Source of the DNA: Hymenobacter yonginensis
Lineage (GTDB): Bacteria > Bacteroidota > Bacteroidia > Cytophagales > Hymenobacteraceae
Assembly (NCBI RefSeq): GCF_027625995.1
Contig: NZ_CP115396.1
Location: 4,588,501-4,652,500, forward strand
Direction of reading: 5' to 3'
DNA: 64,000 nucleotides
In this document: positions 8,172-15,467 of the stretch, in pieces
Layout: each line of letters opens with the position of its first letter
Position numbering within the stretch: the first letter of the stretch is position 1
Notes under the pieces: generated by a model
Told to the model about the DNA's origin: nothing
Database searches by the model: none
Seen by the model: the letters and a program-made list of their open reading frames with translations, nothing else
Made by a program: the position numbers and the translations under genes

Positions 8172-8402
8172 CTACGCAGAGCGCAGGAAAGTGCGGGAGT
8201 ATTGCAGAATGGCCTCCGTGCTGCTTTGGCTGGGCTTGCGGCGCAAGGTATCGAGGGTACGCTGGGCCAGCAGCAGGTCGGCGCAGGTGGCCGCTAGGTC
8301 GGCGTCGTGCTGCAGGGCCTGCTCTACTTCCTGCTGTTCGTTAGCCGGCAATTCGTTGTACACGTACCGGAGCAGTTTCTCGTGGGTAAAGGTTTTGATC
8401 AT
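8172..8402 (-). CDS. Small protein overlapping the sigma-factor gene (possible anti-sigma)
   Basis: A 76-residue protein, MIKTFTHEKLLRYVYNELPA, followed by an acidic helical part EQQEVEQALQHDADLAATCADLL and RRKPSQSSTEAILQYSRT. The helical EQ..VE.AL..D..L......L pattern resembles the N-terminal cytosolic part of zinc-finger-type anti-sigma proteins, but there is no HxxxCxxC motif and no membrane segment. It overlaps the end of the sigma-factor gene by 62 bases in another frame and shares its terminator. A link to control of that sigma factor is inference. Confidence 0.7.
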   Translation of the reverse strand: MIKTFTHEKLLRYVYNELPANEQQEVEQALQHDADLAATCADLLLAQRTLDTLRRKPSQSSTEAILQYSRTFLRSA

Positions 8403-8976
8403 AGAAAACGGGTTGTGCGGCCATTTTTTTCCGCAAATTGATCAGCGCGTAACGCATCCGCCCCAGCGCCGTGTTGATGCTGACGCCGGTAGCGTCGGCA
8501 ATTTCCTGAAAGCTCATGTCGCCGTAGTGGCGCATCACCAGCACTTCCTTCTGCGCGGCGGGCAGCTCCTGTATTAACTCCCGAAGCCGTGCGTAGGTTT
8601 CTTCGCGCGTCAGCGCGGCTTCCACTCCTTCCTCGGCGTGCGAGAGAGAGTTGAAGGCATGGCTCGTCGTGTCGAGGTTGAGCAGCGGGCTGCGCTTCTC
8701 CCGACGGAAAAAATCGATGGCCAGGTTGTGGGCTATGCGGCAGATCCAGGAGGAAAATTTGCCTTCCTCGTTGTAGCGGCCACCTTTCATGGTGTGGATA
8801 GCCTTGATGAACGTATCCTGCAGCAGGTCTTCGGCCACGTCTTCGTCGCGTACGATCAGCATGATAGTCGTAAACACACGGGATTTGTACCGCTCGAGCA
8901 AGTGCGCGAAGGCCTCTTCATTGCCGGCAATGTAAAGGGATATGAGAGCGGAATCGCTCAGCTGCATGGTTTCCAT
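8341..8976 (-). CDS. RNA polymerase ECF sigma factor
   Basis: Extracytoplasmic-function sigma factor of 211 residues. Region 2 is AFAHLLERYKSRVFTTIMLI with DEDVAEDLLQDTFIKAI and FSSWICRIAHNLAIDFFR. Region 4 is LPAAQKEVLVMRHYGDMSFQ followed by EIADATGVSINTALGRMRYA, the -35 recognition helix-turn-helix. The C-terminal tail of about 20 residues after region 4 overlaps the next gene. A promoter fits at 9074-9104. The regulon is unknown. Confidence 0.93.
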   Translation of the reverse strand: METMQLSDSALISLYIAGNEEAFAHLLERYKSRVFTTIMLIVRDEDVAEDLLQDTFIKAIHTMKGGRYNEEGKFSSWICRIAHNLAIDFFRREKRSPLLNLDTTSHAFNSLSHAEEGVEAALTREETYARLRELIQELPAAQKEVLVMRHYGDMSFQEIADATGVSINTALGRMRYALINLRKKMAAQPVFYDQNLYPRETAPVRVQRIAG

Positions 8977-9281
8977 AAAGGCTACGGGTTAAGGAACGTA
9001 GAGCTTTAGGCCATATTGTGCAGTTGCCGGTGAAATTCTGGAAAGTGAAGGGAGAATGAAGAACCCCTTGAACCAAATGTAGAGAACTGCCGGCCCAAAC
9101 ACAACGGCGAGCCGGGGCAGCCCGAATATTTTTTCAATATTTTTTCAAATACTCGATAGAATATGCAGAATGCCCGTTGGTTTATTGCCCTTATCGTGCG
9201 CTAAAGGCCGAAAAGACGGAATTTTCTTTCAGCAAAAAAGTTGCATGCCTGCCCGGGGCCTGGCCGCGCGTGGCGCTACAA
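8977..9281. other. Intergenic region upstream of the sigma factor
   Basis: It holds the sigma-factor promoter and an AT-rich stretch with two near-direct copies of CAATATTTTTT at about 9126-9148, unusual in this GC-rich DNA. No gene is seen. The AT-rich block lies about 45 bases upstream of the -33 element and could act as an upstream activating sequence. Confidence 0.5.
9074..9104 (-). promoter_or_regulatory. Promoter of the ECF sigma-factor operon
   Basis: On the minus strand TACATTTG (bases 9081 to 9074) is preceded by TTG (9104-9102) at a spacing of 20. This fits the Bacteroidota -33/-7 form and gives a leader of about 90 bases. Confidence 0.6.
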
Positions 9282-9704
9282 CTACACGCTTTCGTGCTGC
9301 CGCCGCCGGCCCAGCCAGGCGGTGGCCAGGCCTTCGTCGGTGAACAGGCGCACGTGGCATTGGGCATTGGTGACCATCGGCGCCCCCGATTCCTGGTCGA
9401 TGGCGGACAAGTGGCCCGGCGACACCAGAAACGCCAGATACACCCGGCCGCCGAGGCGTGGTGCCAGCAGCGGCAGGAAGGTTTCCAGTGTCCAGAGCGT
9501 ATCGTCCTCGCTGCTGATGCCGCGCCGCCGCAAATCGAGTAGCCAGAAGCGGCATTTGGGCGGCACGGCGGCTGTGAGCAGGGCCTCATAGCTCTGCTGC
9601 AGCTCAGCCGTGGAAATGGGCCGCAGCCACCGCCCCAGCAGGATCTGCAGGTCGGGGCGAAAAGAGAGTTCCGCGAAATCCGCCAGAAGGGTAGGAGTGG
9701 GCAT
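9282..9704 (-). CDS. Conserved hypothetical protein (STAS/SpoIIAA-like fold suspected)
   Basis: About 140 residues from MPTPTLLADFAELSFRPDLQ at 9704. The pattern of a short strand, ILLGRWLRPISTAELQQSYE, then CRFWLLDLRRRG, VYLAFLVSPGHLSA and CHVRLFTDEGLATAWL suggests alternating strands and helices as in the SpoIIAA/STAS-like small proteins common in Hymenobacter. No catalytic motif is visible. It is divergent from the MFS transporter. An ATG 11 codons upstream is possible. Family assignment is by impression only. Confidence 0.7.
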   Translation of the reverse strand: MPTPTLLADFAELSFRPDLQILLGRWLRPISTAELQQSYEALLTAAVPPKCRFWLLDLRRRGISSEDDTLWTLETFLPLLAPRLGGRVYLAFLVSPGHLSAIDQESGAPMVTNAQCHVRLFTDEGLATAWLGRRRQHESV

Positions 9705-9851
9705 AAGCAGGGGGAAAGCCGGCCGGTGTGCGACCAAAGGGTATCAAGATAGCGAAGAACGCAGCGCGCCACAAAGTTAGGGCTGCGGCCCGCAACCGGC
9801 TTCCGCCTGCCGCGGGCTACCTTTGCCCGCTCGTTTTTCGTCTTCTGCCCT

Positions 9852-11159
9852 ATGTCTTCCGCTGTTCCGGCTCCCCGCCACGACCCCTACGCCGCGCTAC
9901 GCCTGCCGGAGTTTCGGCGCTTCATCTCGGCCCGTGCCTGCCTGACGCTGGCTACCCAGATTCAGGGCGTAGTGGTCAGCTGGCAAATGTTTAAGCTCAC
10001 CGGCGACCCGCTGGCGCTGGGTTTGATCGGGCTGGCCGAAGCCATTCCCAGCATTGTCGTGTCGTTGTATGCCGGGCACGTGGCCGACTCCGTGCGGCGC
10101 AAAAACATCATTGTGGCCATGGTGACGGTGTTGCTGCTGTGCTCGGTGGCGCTGGGCCTGCTGGCGCAGCCGCAGGCGGCCGGGCTGCTGACTGCCGGCA
10201 CGTCATTGGGGGGGCTGCTGGTGCTGCGGGGGCTGCCGCTCTACGCCGTCATCTTCGTGAGCGGCGTGGCGCGGGGTTTTCTGGGGCCGGCCGTGTTTTC
10301 GTTTATGCCGCAGCTGATGCCCGCGCGCGAGCAGCTTTCCAACGCCATTACCTGGAACAGCACCACCTGGCAGGCGGCCGCCGTGCTGGGGCCGGCCATT
10401 GGGGGCCTGCTGTTTGCGCACCTAGGCATAGCCGTGGCCTACGGCACCGACATCGGGCTGATGCTGCTGTCGTTGCTGCTGTTTCTGAGCATTGCGGGCC
10501 GCCCGCTGCCGCCCACCGAGGGCCAGAAGCTGGGCCTGAAGGAAAGCGTGCTGAGCGGTATGCAGTTCATCTTCCAGAACCAGTTGGTACTGGCCGCTTT
10601 GTCGCTGGATCTGTTTGCGGTGCTGTTTGGCGGGGCCGTGGCGCTGCTCCCGATTTTCGCCGACCAGATTCTGCATACCGGGGCCGCGGGCCTGGGCTAC
10701 CTGCGCGCCGCCCCGGCCGTGGGGTCGGTGCTGATGGCCGTGCTGCTGACTTATTTCCCGCTGCGTCGCCACGCCGGGCGCAAGTTGCTGTGGGCAGTGG
10801 CGGGCTTTGGCATAGCCACCATCTTCTTCGCCTTATCGACCAGCTTCTGGCTTTCCCTGTTTCTGCTGTTCCTGACCGGGGTGTTCGATTCGGTGTCGGT
10901 TATCGTGCGCTCCACGCTTATCCACACCTACACGCCCGAGTACATGAAGGGCCGCGTATCGGCCGTGAACAACATCTTCATCGGCTCCAGCAACGAAATC
11001 GGGGCCTTCGAGTCGGGGGCGGCGGCGCGGGTGCTGGGCGTGGTGCGCTCGGTGGTAGTGGGTGGCGCCATGACCCTGCTGGTAGTGGGCATTACGGCCT
11101 GGCGCGCCGACAAGCTGCGCAACCTGGACCTCACGCCCGAGCCGGGCAAAGACGCCTAA
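9852..11159 (+). CDS. MFS transporter, EntS-like (MFS_3 type)
   Basis: A 435-residue major-facilitator exporter with about 12 membrane helices. The N-terminus has LRLPEFRRFISARACLTLAT, followed by VVSWQMFKLTGDPLALGLIG LAEAIPSI, a segment typical of the enterobactin-exporter-like MFS_3 group. The loop between helices 2 and 3 contains GHVADSVRRKNII. TACCTTTG at 9818-9825 is a probable -7 element, giving a short leader. It is convergent with the hydrolase gene. Substrate unknown; this subgroup often exports siderophores, macrolides or other drugs. Confidence 0.88.
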   Translation: MSSAVPAPRHDPYAALRLPEFRRFISARACLTLATQIQGVVVSWQMFKLTGDPLALGLIGLAEAIPSIVVSLYAGHVADSVRRKNIIVAMVTVLLLCSVALGLLAQPQAAGLLTAGTSLGGLLVLRGLPLYAVIFVSGVARGFLGPAVFSFMPQLMPAREQLSNAITWNSTTWQAAAVLGPAIGGLLFAHLGIAVAYGTDIGLMLLSLLLFLSIAGRPLPPTEGQKLGLKESVLSGMQFIFQNQLVLAALSLDLFAVLFGGAVALLPIFADQILHTGAAGLGYLRAAPAVGSVLMAVLLTYFPLRRHAGRKLLWAVAGFGIATIFFALSTSFWLSLFLLFLTGVFDSVSVIVRSTLIHTYTPEYMKGRVSAVNNIFIGSSNEIGAFESGAAARVLGVVRSVVVGGAMTLLVVGITAWRADKLRNLDLTPEPGKDA

Positions 11160-11252
11160 CGTCGGCCGTTACTGCCAGCGTTGATTACAAGGAACCACGG
11201 CCATTTCAGGTATTCGGACCTACACCGGCGGTTATCAGGGGTTTATAAACAA

Positions 11253-11278
11253 ACTTATCCACATTGATGTGGATAAGT
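11253..11278. other. Palindrome with two facing perfect DnaA-box sequences
   Basis: TTATCCACA at 11255-11263 and its exact inverse TGTGGATAA at 11268-11276 lie four bases apart. TTATCCACA is the consensus DnaA box. The palindrome sits between convergent genes and has no T run. It may be a simple terminator-type hairpin or a DnaA binding site. Confidence 0.55.
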
Positions 11279-11303
11279 GGCTGATTTTCGGCTGATTTGC
11301 TGG

Positions 11304-12722
11304 CTAGCGCCGGGCGTGGGCGGCCAGCCAGTTGCCGATGATCTGGAGCGCCGAGGGCGAAAAGGTTTCGCTGATCTGGCCGTACTCAGAGGGCAGCCCG
11401 GTGGTGGCCGTCTGGAACAGGTGGTTGAGGCCGTCGAGCTGTTGAATAGTTACGTCGCGGTTGCCGGCGGCCTGCAGGCCATTGCGAATGGCTTCGAGAT
11501 TGGGGCCGGGCGCTACCTGCACGTCTTTGGTGCCGTTGAGAGCCAGCACCGGCACTTTCACTTTCGCCAGGGCCGGGGCCGGATTCAGCCCCAGAAAGTA
11601 CCGGTACCAGGGCGAGGTCATCTGGGTGGCCATCGTGGTCAGCGTCGATTCGGGTACGCCGGGGCTGGCCTGCTTCAGCAGGGGCACCATCCGCGCAATG
11701 GCGGGCGGGTTGTCGGGGGTGGTCTGGATGACGGTGAGCAGAGCCTGCTGGGTGCGGCGCATGCGGCCGGCACTGGCCGTGTCGAGCCCCGAGGCACGCA
11801 ATACATCGGCCTGCTGGCGCAGCAGCAGCTCCCGGCCACTCACGCCCATCCCCGCCAGCGACACGATGAAGGCCGGTGGGTTGGGCGCGGCGCCGGCCAG
11901 CAGCGCAATGGTGCCGCCCTCGCTATGCCCGAGCAGGCCCACGCGCTTGGGCTGCACGCTGGTTTGGGTGCGCAGAAACGCCAGCGCCGCCTGGGCATCG
12001 GCCAGAAAGTCGGCGGTGGTGGCAGTGGCAAACGTGCCGCCTGACTGGCCCACGCCCCGGTCGTCGTAGCGCAGCACGGCAAAGCCGCGCCGGGTCAGGT
12101 AATCGGCCAGCACCCGAAACGGATGGTGCCCGGCCAGACTTTCGTCGCGGTCCTGCGGGCCGGAGCCCGATACCAGCACCACGGCCGGAAAAGGGCCTTT
12201 ACCGGCCGGCAGGGTGAGGGTGCCGGCCAGCTCAGGCCCGCCGCCAGGGTTTTTGAAGCGCACCTGCTGCTCGCGGTAGGGCAGCGGCGCCACGGGGTCC
12301 TGGGGGCGAACCGGCGGGGGTGGCGGGGCGGGCAGGCCCCGCTGCAGCACCAGGGGCCATTGCTCGCCGTTCTGCTTCCAGCGCCCGGTCAGCTGCTGCC
12401 CGTCGGCGGAAAGACGTGCCGCGTAGCGCACGCCCAGAAAATCGGACAGCAAAATCAGGCTGTCCTGGCGCAGCTCGGCCCCGGAGAAGGCGAGGCCGGT
12501 TACTTTCTGGGAGGGCACGTCCAGCGCGGCGGCCAGGGTCCCGGTGGGCTGCCCGGTGATGTGCACAATCAGCTGCGGCGGATTGACGGGCGTGGCCAGC
12601 GTGCCGTGCCAGTCGCCGGCCAGCTGCCGGGCCTGCTGGGCATGGGCGGGCGTCGCCAGACTGACCAAGCCCGCCAACAGCGCCCCGCATACCGCTCGCC
12701 ACCCCAAATACATCCGTATCAT
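11304..12722 (-). CDS. Secreted alpha/beta hydrolase with N-terminal accessory domain
   Basis: About 472 residues, exported by signal peptide MIRMYLGWRAVCGALLAGLV ending at AHA-QQ. The N-terminal half (to about 150) is a lipocalin-like DUF3887/BT-type domain (GDWHGTL, QLIVHI, GRWKQNG). The C-terminal half is a serine hydrolase: oxyanion VSGSGPQDRDESLAG, nucleophile elbow LLGHSEGGTIALL with the Ser, acid in NGTKDVQV and His in GLNHLFQ. The start at 12722 gives the signal peptide; an ATG 20 codons further upstream is less likely. It is the upstream-facing neighbour of a paralogue at 12896-14377. Substrate unknown. Confidence 0.87.
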   Translation of the reverse strand: MIRMYLGWRAVCGALLAGLVSLATPAHAQQARQLAGDWHGTLATPVNPPQLIVHITGQPTGTLAAALDVPSQKVTGLAFSGAELRQDSLILLSDFLGVRYAARLSADGQQLTGRWKQNGEQWPLVLQRGLPAPPPPPVRPQDPVAPLPYREQQVRFKNPGGGPELAGTLTLPAGKGPFPAVVLVSGSGPQDRDESLAGHHPFRVLADYLTRRGFAVLRYDDRGVGQSGGTFATATTADFLADAQAALAFLRTQTSVQPKRVGLLGHSEGGTIALLAGAAPNPPAFIVSLAGMGVSGRELLLRQQADVLRASGLDTASAGRMRRTQQALLTVIQTTPDNPPAIARMVPLLKQASPGVPESTLTTMATQMTSPWYRYFLGLNPAPALAKVKVPVLALNGTKDVQVAPGPNLEAIRNGLQAAGNRDVTIQQLDGLNHLFQTATTGLPSEYGQISETFSPSALQIIGNWLAAHARR

Positions 12723-12895
12723 CTGCTCAGAAGAAGAAAGCCCGTGTAGAAAGCGCAAGTATACGGCCCCGGCTGCATTCAACCGGTCCCTAAAAACCGC
12801 AGCGGGCGCCGAGCCGCCGGAACTGCCAAGCGTGTGGGCTACACACCGGCAATTCCAGCGGATCAGCGCCCGGAGCAGGCTGGCAGCAGATCAGG

Positions 12896-14377
12896 CTAGC
12901 GACTGGCCTGGGTAGGAGTGTTACGGGATTTGCGGGACGTTTTGGGCGCTTTGGCGGGGGCCTCACGCTTCACCGTCACGGGCACGGCTTCGGGCTGGGT
13001 GGTGCGCTTGGCAATCCAGCTCCGCATCATGTCCAGGGCCTTGGGCGAGAAGGTGGGCTGCTGCGCGCCGTTTACTATCGCCCACTCTTCCGGCTTGGGC
13101 TGCATCCAGTGGTTGACCTCGGGCAGCTTCTGCGTGGTTACGTCGCGGTTGGTGCGCAGACCTTTGCGCAGCATGGCCAGGTTGTTGGTGGCTTCCACCT
13201 GCAGGTCGTCGGCACCGTTTATGGCCAGCACCGGGCACTGCACTTCGGGCAGCTTGCGGGTGGGTTCGAAGTCGATGAAGTAGCGCGACCAGGGCGAGGT
13301 GAGCTGAATGGCGCGGGCGCGGGCCATGTGCGGGTCGAGGTCGGTGTTGCTCATGCGCAGCGTGGCGGCCACTTTGCCCCGGGCCTGGGCATCGTTAGGC
13401 GTCTGCCGGATGATGTCAATCATCTGGGCGTGCAGCTCCATGGAGGCCTTCACCTGGGCCGGGCTGGCCCCAATCAGGCGCATGATTTCCAGCTGCTGGC
13501 GCGTCAGTACGTGGCGGCCCGGCAGGCCGTAGCCCGCCATCGACACCACGAAAGCCGGTTTGGCCGGGCCGGGCTCGGCTGCCGCCAGAAAGGCCACGTT
13601 GGCGCCTTCGCCGTGCCCGATAAACCCGATTTCCTGCGGATTGATGAGGTTGCGGCTCCGAAGAAAGGCCATGGCCGCCTGCGCGTCACTGACCAAATCC
13701 TGGGTGGTAGCCGTCAGGTAGATGCCCTGCGACTTGCCGGTGCCCCGGTCGTCGAAGCGCAGCACGGCGATGCCGCGGCGGGTGAGGTAGTCGCCCAGAA
13801 TGCTGAACATGCGGTATTCCTGCTCGCCGGCGTCGCGGTCCTGCGGGCCCGAATCGGAGAGCAGCACCACGGCCGGGAAGGGGCCCGGGCCGGCCGGCAC
13901 GGTCAGGATGCCGCTCAGGCGGAGCTTGGCCGCATTGTTCATGAAGCTGATTTCGTCTTCGCGATAGGGCGGCGTGAGGCGCACTTTGCCGGAAGCCGTA
14001 GCCGCGGACTTAGCGCGTTCAAACACCAGCGGCCCCGAGAGGCCCGGCTGCTTCCACACCCCGGTGAGCTGGTCGCCGTTGTTCTGGATTTTGCCCACGA
14101 AGCTGCTGCCCGCCTGCTCGATGTGCAGGCTGAGCTCGTTGCCTTTCACCTCCACTTCCACCGGCATGCGGTAGATGCGCTGCTGGGGCACGTCGAGGGC
14201 GGCGTAGTAGCCGCCATTGGTGAGCGGAATGATGGTGACAATGAGGTCGAGCTGCCCGCCTGGTACCTTAAGCGGGCCGCGCCACTGGCCGTTGAGAACA
14301 GGCGCCACCCCGGCAAAAACCGGCATAGCAAGCAGCACTGCGAATACCAGAAAAAACGCGTGTAATGTTTTCTTCAT
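12896..14377 (-). CDS. Secreted alpha/beta hydrolase paralogue lacking the nucleophile
   Basis: About 493 residues with signal peptide MKKTLHAFFLVFAVLLAMPV ending at FAG. It has the same architecture as its neighbour: NGQWRGPLKVPGGQLDLIVT, VLLSDSGPQDRDAGEQE, FDDRGTGKSQG, AINGADDLQVE (acid) and EVNHWMQP (His). The nucleophile elbow reads FIGHGEGANVAFLAAA, with Gly where the Ser should be; the codon is GGC. It is therefore probably a pseudoenzyme, or acts by another residue. The tail is basic (KREAPAKAPKTSRKSRNT). A tandem duplication is the likely origin. The start is chosen at the signal peptide. Confidence 0.87.
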   Translation of the reverse strand: MKKTLHAFFLVFAVLLAMPVFAGVAPVLNGQWRGPLKVPGGQLDLIVTIIPLTNGGYYAALDVPQQRIYRMPVEVEVKGNELSLHIEQAGSSFVGKIQNNGDQLTGVWKQPGLSGPLVFERAKSAATASGKVRLTPPYREDEISFMNNAAKLRLSGILTVPAGPGPFPAVVLLSDSGPQDRDAGEQEYRMFSILGDYLTRRGIAVLRFDDRGTGKSQGIYLTATTQDLVSDAQAAMAFLRSRNLINPQEIGFIGHGEGANVAFLAAAEPGPAKPAFVVSMAGYGLPGRHVLTRQQLEIMRLIGASPAQVKASMELHAQMIDIIRQTPNDAQARGKVAATLRMSNTDLDPHMARARAIQLTSPWSRYFIDFEPTRKLPEVQCPVLAINGADDLQVEATNNLAMLRKGLRTNRDVTTQKLPEVNHWMQPKPEEWAIVNGAQQPTFSPKALDMMRSWIAKRTTQPEAVPVTVKREAPAKAPKTSRKSRNTPTQASR

Positions 14378-14532
14378 ATAGTTACAAAAGAAGGCTGTCC
14401 GTAGCATTCTTATACGGCAAGGTCACGGAAAGTAACAAAATCAAAGTTACTCTAATCAAAATATTTATCGGCCGGTTGAGCTTCGCTATACTGCCCGTTC
14501 ATCTACTATAAGCTGCCAGTGGCCCGCGCAAC

Positions 14533-14595
14533 AAAAAGCCCGCCGCCACCGGAGCTGTACCCATATGTGTGGATACGTCTCCGATGGCGGCGGGC
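14533..14595 (-). terminator. Rho-independent terminator of the dsbA-like gene
   Basis: On the minus strand GCCCGCCGCCATCGGAG (14595-14579) pairs with CTCCGGTGGCGGCGGGC (14554-14538) and is followed by five T (14537-14533). It lies about 26 bases after the stop at 14622. Confidence 0.85.
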
Positions 14596-14621
14596 CGCCA
14601 ATGGGTCAGGAAGCGCGGGAG

Positions 14622-15332
14622 CTAGCAGTTGCCGTCCAAGTCGCAGGCAGCACCGGCCGCACCGGTTAGCTCTACGGGCCGGGGTTGGGCTTCCTCCCAT
14701 ACCTTGGCCAAAACTTCCTCAAACAGCTCCGTCGGCTGAGCGCCCGACACGGCATACTTATCGTCGAAAACGAAGTAGGGCACGCCGCGCACGCCAATCT
14801 GCCGGGCCTGGTACTCGTCGTGGCGAACTTCCTGGGCGAAGGCATCGGAGGTGAGAACATCCGTTACGGCATCGGCGGGCAGCTGCAGCTCGGCGGCCAG
14901 CGCCTGCAGCGTGGGCACGTCGTTGATGTCAAGGCCTTCTTCCAGATAGGCTTTGAACAGCCGCTCTTTAGCGGCATCCTGGCGGCCGTGCTGCTCGGCC
15001 AGATGCACCAGGCGGTGCGCCCGGAACGTGTTGGCCGGCACCGCCCGGTCGAAATCAAACGCCAACCCTTCGGCGGCGGCCATTTCCGTCATGTTGGCCG
15101 ACATCTGGCGGGCCCACTCCTCTGTGTTGCCGTATTTGGCAGCCAGGCGCTTATAGAGGCTGCCTTCGCCGGGCTGCGGGTTGGAGTCGGCATCCAGTTC
15201 GAAGCTGCGCCAATGGATGTCAATGGCGTCGCGGTGCGGGAACTTGGCCAGTGCGTTTTCCAGGCGACGTTTGCCGATGTAGCAGAACGGGCATACAATG
15301 TCGGACCAGATTTCTACTGATATTTTTTTCAT
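14622..15332 (-). CDS. DsbA-family oxidoreductase (FrnE-like)
   Basis: Thiol-disulfide protein of 236 residues with a cytoplasmic look (no signal peptide). The active-site CPFC is at residues 14-17 (EIWSDIVCPFCYIGKRR), within a thioredoxin fold interrupted by a helical insertion, and the cis-Pro region is IGVRGVPYFVFDDKYAVSGA. The C-terminus ends in ACDLDGNC, an extra Cys pair seen in FrnE-like proteins. FrnE proteins act in disulfide handling and oxidative-stress tolerance. Start at the ATG with MKKISVEIW. Monocistronic with its own terminator. Confidence 0.92.
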   Translation of the reverse strand: MKKISVEIWSDIVCPFCYIGKRRLENALAKFPHRDAIDIHWRSFELDADSNPQPGEGSLYKRLAAKYGNTEEWARQMSANMTEMAAAEGLAFDFDRAVPANTFRAHRLVHLAEQHGRQDAAKERLFKAYLEEGLDINDVPTLQALAAELQLPADAVTDVLTSDAFAQEVRHDEYQARQIGVRGVPYFVFDDKYAVSGAQPTELFEEVLAKVWEEAQPRPVELTGAAGAACDLDGNC

Positions 15333-15414
15333 GCTGCAGAGTCAAAAGCAAGGAGGCGTTGCGTTGCGCCAGTGGTTATAACAGGTGGTGAGGGCCGGTG
15401 GTTTCAGCGGGCGC

Positions 15415-15450
15415 AAAAAGGCCGGCCCTGTTGCTTAACCGGGCCGGCCT
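15415..15450 (-). terminator. Rho-independent terminator of the lytic transglycosylase gene
   Basis: Perfect ten-base arms AGGCCGGCCC (15419-15428) and GGGCCGGCCT (15441-15450), with a T run on the minus strand at 15419-15415. Confidence 0.85.
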
Positions 15451-15467
15451 CAGGCGTTGATGATGGG

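Noticed and set aside
13109-14365. 418-residue plus-strand frame opposite the hydrolase paralogue
   Set aside because: Composition is that of a shadow frame and the opposite strand has the hydrolase motifs.
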